Assembly (NCBI RefSeq): GCF_958450345.1 | Contig: NC_088780.1 | Span: forward strand, 161,740,726 to 161,804,725 | Source of the DNA: Calliphora vicina | Lineage: Eukaryota; Arthropoda; Insecta; Diptera; Calliphoridae | DNA length: 64,000 bases | Direction: 5' to 3' | Part shown: positions 45,372 through 57,333 of the stretch, in pieces | Position numbering within the stretch: position 1 is the first letter of the stretch | Layout of the letters: each line of letters starts with the position of its first letter | The notes under the pieces: model-generated | Seen by the model: the letters and a program-made list of their open reading frames with translations, nothing else | Told to the model about the DNA's origin: nothing | Databases searched by the model: none | Made by a program: the position numbers and the translations under genes

Positions 45372-45892
45372 GGTTTTAGCTGATTTGAGGTTTAACACAG
45401 CAATAAGTGTTAGTATTATTGTAAAGAGTTGTACTATTGATCAATTCTTATATTTAGCTTGTGCCCTTTTATTTTAGATAATTGAAGTGGTTCTAATATT
45501 TATTAATCTATAATAAATTTACTTTTTATCTGTGAGTATGGTTATGATGCATTTGTACGATAAGGCTTTAAGCTGATTTCTGCTAATACTATTGCAAAGA
45601 TTGTATTGTTCTCTTTTATTATAGATTATAGAAAAAGTCCCGATATTTATCTACACCCATCAGTATCAATTTCATTAATGATTGATTATTTGCTGACTCA
45701 ATTTTATATATATTTTTGGCACATTTGACACATAAATGTGCCCTTTGTAAATCAAAAAGAAATCAATTGGCTACCTTATACATCCCATATAATCAAAAGT
45801 AAGTACTCTAGAGAGTATTCAAGTTATGGAGAATCAATGCTTAGTGTCCTTAGTGTCCCTTTGTGATCTGAAGTGAAGTCTGTTTAATTTTT

Positions 45893-46330
45893 ATACCCTT
45901 CACCATGAGTTACAAGGGTATATATCGATGGCTTAATATAAAAAAGGCGTAACTCGATTTTTTGTTACTTTACAGGAGAAGGAAAAAACTTAATAAAATC
46001 CATAAAATTTTAAACTCAAGAAAAGTTTCAATGTACATAATTTTTAAAAAGAAGAGACTTCACATTTTATTTCTCATTTAAAATTTATTTATTTTTATTT
46101 AAATTAAGTTATTTAATATACCCTTTTTACATTGATATTTTTGAAAACAAAAAATTAGTTACGCCTTTTTTATATTAAGCCATCGATATGTATATATAAG
46201 TTTGAAATTCCGTTTGTAATTTCTACATTTTTCATTTGCGACCCCATAATATATATTCTGGATCGTTATAGTTAGCGGATTCGATTTAGCCATGTCCGTC
46301 TGTGTATTGAAATCAACTTTTCGTAATCCC
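45893..46330. repeat. mini-me/DINE-like repeat split by a MITE
   Basis: Left part ends at TATACCCTTCACCATGAGTT...GGGTATAT and resumes at ATATATAAGTTTGAAATTCC, with the core GATTTAGCCATGTCCGTCTG near 46285. The uninterrupted version is visible at 9855-10000. Confidence 0.65.
45922..46189. mobile_element. 268-bp MITE with 33-bp perfect TIRs
   Basis: Terminal repeats at 45922-45954 and 46157-46189 are exact complements (core TCGATGGCTTAATATAAAAA). It is inserted in a TATATA stretch of the surrounding repeat. Its perfect ends suggest recent movement. Non-coding. Confidence 0.88.
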
Positions 46331-46524
46331 CAAATAACTTACATATATGATTCATAGATCAATATATCAGCTCAGTCCCGGTTTGGCTGCTATTTAAAAC
46401 CGAGAAAAACGACATCCAAAAGGCTGAGATATAATCAAAAAACCACGACCTTGATTTCTGACCTCTTATTGATCTATATCTGGATTACTTTGTTATTAAT
46501 ATAGACAACTACTGTGCTACTATG

Positions 46525-47450
46525 CTAAAAAAATAAACATATTTTGTTTATTTGTCGAAAATAAACGAAATTTTTTAAGGACTGAGATCGAAAAAATCTT
46601 AATATACATACATATGTTAATAAAAATGAAAACACTAAACTTACAGTTTTAATTTTTTTAGAGCTTTCTGTCATTATAGAGCTTTCTGTCATTTTGTTCG
46701 AACAGGTAGTTTTTCTCTGTTTAAAATCTACCAAACTTTTGGACACCATTTTTGTGATCTGCAATTATCTTTTAACAACAGCCCAAAATCTCTCCACTGG
46801 TCTTAGCTCCAGGCAGTTTGAAGGATTTGCCTCTCTTGGTACAAATACCACATTATGGTTCTTGTACCACTCAAGAACTTTCATACCGTAGTGACAGTAT
46901 GCCAAATCAGGCCAAAAATAATTGGACATATTAAGAACTCTTATGAATAAAAGCATCCTTTTTTGCAAACATTCCTTGATGTACATTTCAGTATTTATAG
47001 AGCACTTTGTAACAAATTTATGGCTTATTTTGCCGCAACTACATATTACTTGCCAAGAACTTTTTGAAAAAATTTTCTGCTTTTGGGTCCTAAACTTTTC
47101 TACAACATTCTCTCGAGCACAAGCAATATAAAAATATTGACCCGGAAGCTGCGAAAAGTTTTCCAAGACATACGTTTCGTCATCCATTATGCAGCAGGTA
47201 TATTTTTTTTTATAAAATTTGACTTCAATTTCCGTGCTCAGTCTTTGGCCTCTAAATTTTTAGCAGAGTGCCTGTCAGGAACTTTTTGAGCCTTGTATGT
47301 TTTTAAACCTGCACTGGCTTTAACTTTTCGTACCAAATATTCCGAGTTCTGAGCTAACCGAGTACTGCTTTCCTACCAGTTGTGTTGGAAGCTCTTTTGA
47401 AATTGCTTTCTATTAATTGGCTAAGTTGCGAATGAGCGAACGGTGAACCA
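46525..47450 (-). pseudogene. Tc1/mariner-superfamily transposase relic
   Basis: The longest piece (47187-46765) reads MDDETYVLENFSQLPGQYFY, later FWPDLAYCHYGMKVLEWY and LRPVERFWAVVKR, the catalytic region of a DDE transposase. N-terminal parts to the right are in other frames. It lies between two of the 930-aa genes and is broken by shifts. Confidence 0.85.
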
Positions 47451-47754
47451 AATGTTAAAGTTAAATTGTTTCGTGACATTCCAGATGATTCCAAAGAGTT
47501 AAGAAACTGTATTGGATAGTTGATAGCTTGTTTCTCATCTAAAACTGTATCAATCTATTTGTACTTGAGGACTTCGCCGGGTAGCGAAGATGGTTTATTT
47601 TGTTGACATCATCATTCTTCGGAGATAAAATTGCTAGTTCGAAAAGCCAATCGTGGTTTCTGATTTAGTAAAAAAGTGCTAAAAATAGGGATCAATTTGA
47701 CGTGTCAACATCCATTTGATATTTTTTTAGGAAGAACTACAATTACATTTAAAT

Positions 47755-48143
47755 TCATTTTCAGGGTTATGGGTTACAAAATTTTTTTTGTAAAATATTT
47801 TTTTTCCGAAATCAAAAACTTTTTTTCTTTTCTTAAAATAAAGCTTATTTGAAAAAAAGTCAAAAAGTTTTTGATTTCGGAAAAAAATATTAAAAAAATT
47901 TTTTTTCGAAAGATTGAAGAAAGAGCTATCTAAACTATTTGGGACAAATTTGCAATAGGTAATAGTTACATGTATAAGAAAAAACACCTGCATGGCCAAA
48001 ATGTCAAATTTTGAGCCCCTCTAACTCAGAGAGTTCTCTACCAATCTTGTTGTAAAATTGTGTCTGTTACTATCCAATAGAAATAACCTTGGTCTAAATT
48101 TAATCCCGATCGGAATTTGTTTCACTTGACATGAAATGCCCCA
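47755..48143. mobile_element. Relative of the 37149-37856 element
   Basis: The right end TTTCACTTGACATGAAATG and the CTCTAACTCAGAGAGTTCTC block match that element in reverse. It also has a 26-bp hairpin (arms ~47803-47829 and ~47861-47887, core CCGAAATCAAAAACTTTTT). Confidence 0.65.
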
Positions 48144-49008
48144 TATATATTCGTCGATAAATTTTTCGAATAAATGTCACAAAAATCATGGACGACTAAA
48201 AGAGAGCTCAGTTTGATGTTTACACAATAACAATGAAAAGTTCGGTTATAAGTTAACAGATGACCACATTCAAGACAATGTCACTCAACTTCTCGTCAAC
48301 ATTCAAGACATTGTCGCTCATCTAGTAATCAATTGTCTTTGATATAAGACATGTCTTACATAAATCGTCCAAGACAATGTCGACTACGACGATTTTTCCT
48401 ACTGGGAAGATTTAGCACTTGTATGCCAATGTTTGTCAATTATTGGACTATTTGTTATTTTTAAATTAACTGTCTTTTTGTAGCCTATAAAAAGTCGACA
48501 GAAATTAGATTATTTACAAGAAACCGGATATAACTACTACGTTAGTTCCCTGAGCATGAGTCAACTGCTCAACTACTCAACATGCGTTGACTACTTTGAA
48601 TCAGCTATTAAACTCGTTTATAATCTATGTAAGGTCAGTTCACTTCCGCCAAGGTCATGCTACAATAACCAGTCGCATAGCTTATTCTGAAGCAAGTGGT
48701 GATTTTGGGGAGAATTACCAGTTCGGGCAATAAATACACTGAAGCAAATAATGAAATAAAATACAGTAAAATTGGTGATTATTGAGCTTTGATAAAAAGA
48801 TTTGTAAGACCATATAAAAAATTGCTATTTAAAAACTGTTAGTTTCAAAAAGTAAAAAATAAATAAATTTATTAATTAACTAAAAATACATTAGATAACA
48901 ATGCTTTTACTACAGTTTTTGTAGACGTAAAAAACCAACAGCAAATTCTATAGATCTCTCAAAAACACAGAATTCAAATATCATATATTGTAATTTGCTA
49001 AAATCTCT
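48144..49008. other. Intergenic and 3' region of second 930-aa gene
   Basis: No gene. A minus-strand AATAAA at 48868-48873 is the likely polyadenylation signal of the gene ending at 49009. Confidence 0.55.
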
Positions 49009-52000
49009 CTAGTGAAAGATCATAGCAATCAAGGCTACAACAACTAAAGACAAAACAGATACGCTGTTAATAGCGGCACCGCTTTTACCGTGTTGTTGCA
49101 AGAAGCTCTTGATTGAACCCAATTTAGTTTTGGACCAATCCAAATTGAATTCGACAGTCTTCACTGCATTTTCCAAAGTGGAAATTGAACTGCCGAATTT
49201 ATCCTTATGTTTGGCATTGAAAGCCTTTAGTTTTTGTAGTTGAGCATCGGTGGTGAAACGTCCAGCAATGTTGGAGACGACGGTAGCAACAGAAGAATAA
49301 TCACCCATACTGAAAAGAAATAATGTAAGAAAATGCCATATTTTAAGAAAAATAACACTTACCAGTCGGCTAGCTTTTCAACATTTTGGTCGACCAAATC
49401 AAAGACGGGTTCAACATTTTCATTGTTTTCAGTGTACAAGCTGGACATAGCTTTGGATTTGTCTTGGCGACGCACCTCATCGGAGGCAATCATATGGAAG
49501 AATCTGGAAACCAATTTGCTATCCTTGACACAACCCAAAGAGTTCAAAATCAAAGTTTCCTCTGTGGCAACAGTTTCGGTTTTGAATTTGTTGTAGAGCT
49601 TGTTGAAATCTTGTTCGTTGCCCTCACGCATGGCAGTACAATAGACGACAGAACGAATATTTACGGGAACGGGGTTGGCCTTCAAGTTTTCATTGAAATA
49701 TGACTTAGCCTTGGCGATACATTCAGTGTGGCCGAATTTGCAGGACCAAGCTAGAATCTTAGCACGATTGTAGATATCTAAAGTAGTATCGTCTTTCTTT
49801 TCCTCGAAGCCCAACTTATTGTAAGCTTTGTTGCTTATGTAACGAATGTAGCGAGCAAAGTCATGTGTATCGGTGCCCAAACGAATGGTTAGATAACTGA
49901 AGCCATTGAATGCAGCGGTCCAGGGCAAGTAGTTGGTTTCGGTTTCAAGATATTCAAGGACATCGAAAGCCAAACTGTATTCGATTTCACCAGCGCGGGC
50001 CAAGTTAAGCAGATCATCAACAACTTGAGCACGATTCAATTCATGAATGCCATCCCAGTTTTCAGTATAGAGGTTGCGTTGTAGATGATGCCATGTTTTA
50101 GTATCATAGTTGACACGGTAGTAACCAGTCTCTTGAACATTGCCAATAATCCATGTAACATCCTGGCTTATTCTAATTGTGAAGGTATTTTCTCTAAGGA
50201 AGAATCTAGGACTGGCGTTTACGAAATTATTTTTAACACTTGTTGTGAAGCTAATGGGAACTGTGTACGTTAAACTAGAATTGGCTGTATCAAAATCCTT
50301 CAACAAGAAACGCTTCTGAGTGACTTCTATAAAACTTGGGCTGGTGCGATTAAATGTGACAACGGGGTAACCGACTTGAGTGGTGAAAGAGGCAAAGTAA
50401 TTGTCAGCGTATTGAGTATAGTTACTGGGCCAGTACTTTTTCCAAATGGTAAAGAGATCCGAGGGAATGGTGTTGGTAAATGAGCTAAAATGTTTAACAT
50501 ATTAAATTGGAAACAAGTGATTGCATCAGAAATTAAACTTACTGTGTTTTAAGATAATCTGTCATGGCATTTTGGAAGTTCTCTTCTCCCAAAATGTATT
50601 TGGTCATGCGAATGAAACTGGCACCCTTATTGTATGAAATACTGTTGAACATACGACCTAAATCAGTTGGAGTGTGGGTGTCTTCGTTACTCATTGGATT
50701 GGTGGCATTTGTGGCATCCATACCCATAACAGTTTGGACATAATCGACAACGAATTGCTGATCCATACGCAAATCACTATCCACCTAGAAATATGCAAAC
50801 AAAATATATTAAAGCGAATGGATTATTATGACTATAGTTTTGTCTCTTGTATTGAAAGGAGACAAATTTTAGTACAATTAAACTGATATAGACTTTCAAG
50901 ACTTAATTTACCATATGAGTAGCGAAATATTCAAAGTAACTGGCAAAGCCTTCATTCAACCAGGTGTAACTCCACCAATCACAAGTCACCAAATCACCAT
51001 ACCACATATGCGCCTGTTCGTGAGCCACAACAGAGGCAATATATTGTTTCGAACTCAAGGTACTGTGTTCTTCGTCATAGAGTAAAGCACGTTCTCTGAA
51101 GGTCAAGAGACCCCAGTTCTCCATAGCACCAGCCGAGAAATCGGGAATAGCAGCCAAATGCATTTTATCATCGCCCATGGAGTAGTATGGAATTCCCATG
51201 TAATCGTCCATGGCTTTAAGAAGCTTCTTACCAGCATCAAAAATGTACTCGGTTTGAGAGTAGTATTCAGGTCTGGCTAAAACACCAAACTCACCATCAG
51301 AACGATCATTGAATTCAGAGACAATGAAGGCCAAAATATAAGTAGACATTTTAGGAGTAGTGGCATAAACATCAGTTATATAGTCACTGCAAAGAAGTTA
51401 TATCATTGATTCATCTTGAAAGGATAACGGTTGAGAAACAGGTACTTACCCATTGGGTTTTATTTCAATAAGGCGAGTGGGACCGGTAGATTTTAAGCTG
51501 CGGTGTCGTGTCAAAGAAAGATCGTAAGTGGCCTTGAATTTGGGTTCATCAAAAGAGGGGAAGGCACGACGGGCATGATTTGTTTGAAACTGGGTAGAAC
51601 CAAGCCATCTGGAAAATTTTAGTGGTGAATTAGCTTGTTGTATTTGTTTGTTATTACGAGTCTCTATTCACTTACTTGGTAACATTTTTGGCGGTTTTAT
51701 AAGAACTGCGGTAGAAACCGTGCATATCATCATCCATGCTACCAGTATAAACATAATGGAAAATGTAGGATACATTAGCTTGTAGCTCTTCAGTTAAGGT
51801 GTAGACCACAATATCGGTTAAGCTATTGGGTGTGGCTGTGGGCAAAGCTTTTTTCGTTGCTGGTGTATCCTTTTTGTAGTATTCACTTACAGTGATATTT
51901 AAATTTTTAATGTGCAATTGAACTTCTTTGGTGTTTTGTAGAGCTTGCAGCTCAATGTAACATTCACCATCGAATTTAAAAGCCTTAGGATGAGTTTCGT

Positions 52001-52169
52001 CTAAATAAGGCTGGAGGGTTATTTTGTAATTGATGGGCTTAACATTTAAAGGTAAACGATAGTTAACATCAGCGGCAGGTACGGGGGTCTCAACCTCCTC
52101 AGCGAAAGGAGCAGCATATGCCAAGCATAAGCATGCTACCAATATGGTAGCGATATATATATGAGACAT
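49009..52169 (-). CDS. Aminopeptidase N, GPI-anchored (array copy 2)
   Basis: Same 6-exon, 930-aa plan: 51676-52169, 51450-51608, 50912-51386, 50543-50784, 49363-50484, 49009-49309, every exon equal in length to its sister genes. Signal peptide, GAMENWG, HEQAHMWYGD, NEGFASYFEYF, catalytic Tyr and GPI tail are all present. The last ~480 residues are almost the same as in copies 1 and 3. About residues 515-570 (50290-50120), at the start of the C-terminal region, are clearly different (for example PRFFLRENTFTIRISQDV here against PKFFLTEAPIKVTVNKDA). The junction of exons 5 and 6 codes Cys instead of the Ser of the sisters. Confidence 0.97.
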
Positions 52170-52352
52170 TCTGTAATATATAATTTAATTTTCTGTTTAA
52201 TTTTATTACTTTATTTTGTTAACTTTTGTGTGTAATATAGCTATTTGCCATATCTTAATTATTAAATTATTTTTATATACGTTTACACACCTTTTTTCAC
52301 TTTTGAATTTAACACGGAATTGGGTATTCAAAGTGGCCGAAATTTGTAGGCC

Positions 52353-52389
52353 TACTGAATGCTTTGTCGCTGCAGAAGTTCTATTTATA
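52353..52389 (-). promoter_or_regulatory. TATA + initiator core promoter
   Basis: TATAAATA at 52382-52389 and TCAGTA at 52353-52358, with the same 33-bp offset as the sister genes. Start site about 52356, 5' UTR about 187 nt. Confidence 0.85.
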
Positions 52390-52670
52390 AGAAAATTAAC
52401 ACTTTAGCAATACAAATTATATGAGCAATTGCCAAACATTTTTAACTTTAATGAATATATTTAACTGATATAAGCAAATCAGTTAATTTTTACTTATAAT
52501 TGTAATAATTCTAGATATCGGAACTATGCTGAAATGGGAGTATTGAAACCACTAAAATTTAAAAAATATGCTCTAAAACCGCTATAGAGACTCATGAAAT
52601 GTGGGTCCACTTTTTAACCCAATTTTTTTTTGATAATGGCTCATATACAAATTATTCATAAAATAAATTA

Positions 52671-52727
52671 TTATCTGAGTACATAAATAATAATTTTAAA
52701 TGTTAGTTTGTATGAAAAAAGATAACG
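52671..52727. promoter_or_regulatory. Conserved GATA-like site pair
   Basis: TTATCT at 52671 and GATAACGG at 52721, matching the pair upstream of copy 1 with similar spacing (50 bp). Confidence 0.4.
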
Positions 52728-52729
52728 GT

Positions 52730-53805
52730 TTTAGCTGTTTTATGGTAGTTCACCACTGCAATTGATATTAGTATTCGTGTAAAGAGTTGAACTAGTGAAC
52801 ATTTTACTTGTTCTCTTTTATTTTAGATTATAGAAATGGTTATGACATTTAGTAATCTACAATAAATTGACATTTTATCGGTGGTTATGACTATGATGCA
52901 TTTGTACTGAAAGCGATAACACTTTTTTAGCTAATTTTTTTGGTAATACTAGGAAATTATTTTGTTGAACTCTTTTATTGTATACTATGAAAAAAGTCCC
53001 CATATTTATCTAGACCCAGCAGTTCTCAAGTAGTTAATGTATTAAATTTCGTTAGTAATTTATAGTAAAGTTTAAGTACTTGTCTGCAACCAATTTATAT
53101 ATTTTTGGGTCTTATGACAGTGTCAAATTGACAGGCATGAGTTCTTTGTAATCAATTGTCACTTTAGTGTTTCTAAGTATGTAATCTATAGTGTAGGCAC
53201 TTTGAACTTTGCACTTTAGACAAAAAATATTTTATCCACCGGAAGTAATGTATTGGCGAATCAATTGTCGCTTGATATTACTTTGAGATTTTTTAATTGT
53301 TTTTATCAGTCTACTCGGCCAAATCAGTCTTATAGTCGTACTAGTTGACCAAGCATTGTATTGTATATAAAATGTTTAAAGTTTAAGCTAAGATCTAGTA
53401 ATTTAATCAGGGATTTAGAACTGTATTATTTTACTGATCTATAGTGGCTGCTATCCGAAAGATTGATAGTAATCATAGTCGGAGAATGGGTTGTTTGCAA
53501 GAAACTGATTTTTAACTTATTCCGGCATGTGATTTGTCATGCGTTGACTACTTTGGATCAGCTATCATACAGTCTACTTTCGCCTAGAATACCCATGTAT
53601 TTGTTCTAGTCGCATAGGTTATTGTGTAACAAGTAGTAACTCTCTCTCTCATCCAAAAGTGCTACACAATAAATTGACAGTTCACACACTTAACTAAATT
53701 AGGAACACAAATACCGCACAGTGGGGAAGAATCAATATTTTTTTTAAATAATTCTGGCGTCTCTAAAATTTGACGCGAGCATAGCCAAGGAGTATTTAAA
53801 GTAGG
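52730..53805. other. Intergenic, upstream of second 930-aa gene
   Basis: No gene. The first part aligns loosely with sequence upstream of the other two array genes and so belongs to the duplicated unit. The rest shows no recognised structure. Confidence 0.5.
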
Positions 53806-53813
53806 GTACCTTC

Positions 53814-55021
53814 TAGGGTGATCGATTCTTCGACATTTTTTAGAAACCGGTTTTCGGTTTCTTCGAAAAATAGCAATTTAATATAAACCGGTTTCGGATT
53901 CGCTTTTTTAATAATAACCGTTTAACCGGTTTTTTGGCAAAATATTAAAACGTCTAGAAATATAAAGAAAATAAGTTTTATTTTATATTAAAGATCTCAT
54001 TCTTATGTTAAAGAATATACATGTATTAAAATTGAATTTTTTCTAAAAGTAATTGGTTTATCTATCAAATTTTATGAATTTTATTTAATTTCAACTGCGT
54101 TTTAGAAACACAAATCTGCCAAATAAATATCTATAAATGTTTTTGCACTTAAGGTCATTGGGTCAAATTGGACCTGGAGCTAAAATCTTAAATTTTTGTT
54201 ACGCACAATTAAGATAAATGTTTTCAGAGCTTTGGTAGCACTAACATATATCCGTCTCTTTTCATCATACTTGCTGAACATTATATTTGTATGAAAACTG
54301 GGATTCCCCTTGTAAATACCAAAGCTATTGTTTTCTTAAGATATTATATTAAGATATTTGAAATTAAAATTGAGTTTTTTCTAAAATGAGTGGTTGATAT
54401 TTTACGACTTTTATTTAATTTCAAAAGTCAACAACTACGTTTGGTTTAATGTGCTGTTTTTCGATAGCGAACGTGTGCTTTGAGTGGAAATTTAGCATGT
54501 GTTTTGTTATTGTAACAAAAACAAAATACATGTAAAACGTCCACTCAAAGCAATCGTTCGCTATCGAAAAACAGCACATAAAAAAAAAATGGAAAAAATA
54601 AGACCTTATGAAGGTTAAAACAATCTCATAGGAATAAAACACAGTTTAAATGCTTTGGATTATATCGAATTGTTTCCTTTGTTTTTATATACATAGCTAA
54701 ACATTGAAAATGATATTTCACTCAGTGCACTTGTAGGACGTATATGTAGTTAACAAAGCATTGAGTAAGTTTTCAAGCTTTGATATTTTTATAAATATAA
54801 AAAGTCTTCTAAAATAGTTGGAGTATTTTTTTTAAAAGTTTTTTGGATTTTGAATATTTTTAAAGATTTTAATACACTAAAACTCATAAAAACACACTTT
54901 TAGAAAAACCCGTTTATTCGAGGAGAAAAATCCGGTTTCTTCGATATTCGAAATGTGAGCTTTTCAAAAAAACCGAAAAATCGGTTATAACCGGTTATTA
55001 AAATCCGGGCCGATCACCCTA
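53814..55021. mobile_element. Non-autonomous hAT element, 1208 bp
   Basis: Ends TAGGGTGATCG and CGATCACCCTA, flanked by a perfect 8-bp duplication GTACCTTC (53806-53813, 55022-55029). The subterminal regions are rich in AACCGGTT-type repeats at both ends, as expected for transposase binding regions. There is no transposase frame. A 127-bp MITE is inserted at 54451-54577. Confidence 0.93.
54451..54577. mobile_element. 127-bp MITE, copy 2, inside the hAT element
   Basis: Ends GTGCTGTTTTTCGATAGCGA and its complement CAGCAC. It has the same size as the copy at 33605-33731. If a flanking T/A is counted in the element, TAA flanks both sides, hinting at Harbinger-type insertion. Confidence 0.8.
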
Positions 55022-55377
55022 GTACCTTCGATAGGTAAAACTTTTTAAACACGTCCCTGGAGAATTTGTAGAGCCCATTTTAATAACTTAAACTCGAATA
55101 TTCCTTGGCTACGCTCATGTCAATTGTTATCCCGAGCGAACCAGTCGTTTAGAAATGCCAGATTTATTTCCAAAAAAATTTGATTCTCCCTCACTGTGTA
55201 CCTTGAAATGGGAAACAAATACAACAATGAGAAAAAAAAGGCATTTTGTTTTTGTTTAAATGTAGAAGAAATGTCAAAATCAAGGCGAATTAAAATATTG
55301 CTGTTTTTATTTACAATAACAAGTGTAAACATAAACAAAGTTTGACAGAAGAGTTACATTAAATCACGGAGCATTAA

Positions 55378-56000
55378 CCCTCCGTTAGCCGCAATCATTT
55401 TCAACTGAGACTAGTCGCAATGTATCAAATTGATATCAATAAAAAAAGCCGCGTTTGAAAATAATAATCTCTTCACTTTTTATTTCGTAAACATAGAAAC
55501 AATCATGGTAGAACCAACCAGGTACAATTATTAGGAAGAGTTTTCAATATTTACCCCTACAACGTCAAATAACGCATTTACTCTCATCACTTTTTATTTA
55601 GTTTGCGCAATGTTTTGCACGATATATTAAAACTAACACATATTTATTTGGAAAAAATTTAATTTGAATTGAATATTTCACGAAAAAAATAAATACACAA
55701 AAATTTGTTTAATTAATTTATTTTTGTCTTAGACATTTCGTTTTGTTTTTTTCTAATTTTCTTTTGTTTGACGTTATAGGGAATGTATAATTGAGAACGT
55801 ACTTTTTAATAATTGTACCTTGCTTGTTCTGCCATGAGAAACAATATTAAATTCTAAATATTTAAAAGAGTAATCAATATTAAATTAAAATATTTAAAAG
55901 AGTAATCAAAATAAAATTTCAGTAAAAATATATGTTTTATAAAAAATAGGTTAAAATTTAGAGGATTTACAATAAAAAAATGTTTGCGACTAACGGAGGG
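55378..56000. mobile_element. piggyBac-like MITE, 623 bp
   Basis: Terminal repeats CCCTCCGTTAGCCGCAA and its near complement TTGCGACTAACGGAGGG, flanked by TTAA on both sides (55374-55377, 56001-56004). TTAA target plus a CCC start is the piggyBac signature. No transposase. Confidence 0.9.
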
Positions 56001-56004
56001 TTAA

Positions 56005-57333
56005 GAAACAGCTGACTTTATGCGGTCACCTTGTTATAAAAAGTTATATAAATTGTTAATCACTCTTCACAATTAAAATCCTACAGACCATAGTTCTTTC
56101 TCATTTATCATTTACTAGAAAAAGTCTAATTTAAGAATCACCCTTTATTATTGCCACTAGTTTGATTTATGTCAAGATTATTATTGTCACTAGCTTGATT
56201 TATGTCAAGATTGTAAAAAAATTAGGTTTTTCATGACTTATTTCAACAACTTATTTCAAATAATTTGTGGTGTTTACTCACTTTTGAAGCTGTGTGTATT
56301 TACTTTTTCGATAAATATATGTAGTTCCTGTTTGTATGAAAGTAATCGTATTATTATGAAATCACCTAATAATTACAAAAGCGCTATAAATTCAAGCACT
56401 TGAAAATTTTGTTGGAATTTGACTTGAATTGAAATATAATTATGTTTTAAACTTGAAAAATATTTGAAAAAATAAATATTATTCAAACAATAAAATATAT
56501 AGTATGTGACTTGAACTTATGATTCTCTTTCACACGAGAATACTATTGATACAAAGTGTAACACAACTTTAAATCAATTGCTTGAAACTGGGTTTAAGGC
56601 TTGAATTGCACTTGTTTTCAACTTGAATGCCAGTAAAAATGCTTACTGGTTAGATTATCCCAAAAAGTTCTAAATTTATGAGCCAAGCTTTGTATTTCGA
56701 TAATTTCTACACATCTCTGCTGCTTATGGTGTACCTAAGAGCACGTCTTATTTGGTATATCCTCGGCACTGTTAGAGCAAATCGTATTTCCAGTTGCAAA
56801 CTTCAAACAAACTTTTATGTTATTGAACTTTAAAGTTGCACGTTACAATAGAAAGACAAAATTGTACGATTGACACACATATGGGTCTTAAAATAGAAAC
56901 CCATGATATGGCAAATAGAAGTTTTTATATCTTCTCTATATGTGTTTATCTTAAATCGTATACTTTACTATTTACTTCCATTTCAAGTTCAATTTTTAAA
57001 CTAAATAGAAACTAAGTATTTCTTACAAATCGCATTTACATAATAAGGTTAGTTTTAAGCCAATTTTTGCTAAAAGTTTAACGGGACATAACTTTTAAAT
57101 TAAAATATTTTCAATGCCCATCTCATGGTGTTCATCAACTTGCTTTCAAAAAAGTAAAACAGAAACATTATTTTTTTTAAATATTATATTTAGGTAAATT
57201 TATTAATTAACTATAATACATTAGATAACAATACGTTAACTACAGTTTCTGTAGACGTAAAAAAGCAACAAAAATACTGTTGCTCTCCCAAACACACAGG
57301 ATTCAAATATCCTATAATTTGCTAAAAATCTCT
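56005..57333. other. Intergenic and 3' region of third 930-aa gene
   Basis: No gene. It holds a 33-bp tandem duplication (56145-56210, unit with CTAGTTTGATTTATGTCAAG), a stray end TTACTCACTTTTGAAGCTGT of the MITE family at 62634 (near 56275), and a likely AATAAA at 57199-57204 for the gene ending at 57334. Confidence 0.5.

Noticed and set aside
46765..47187. A live 140-aa gene with MDDETYV start
   Set aside because: It is the catalytic part of a transposase whose N-terminal part is in other frames; no complete element.
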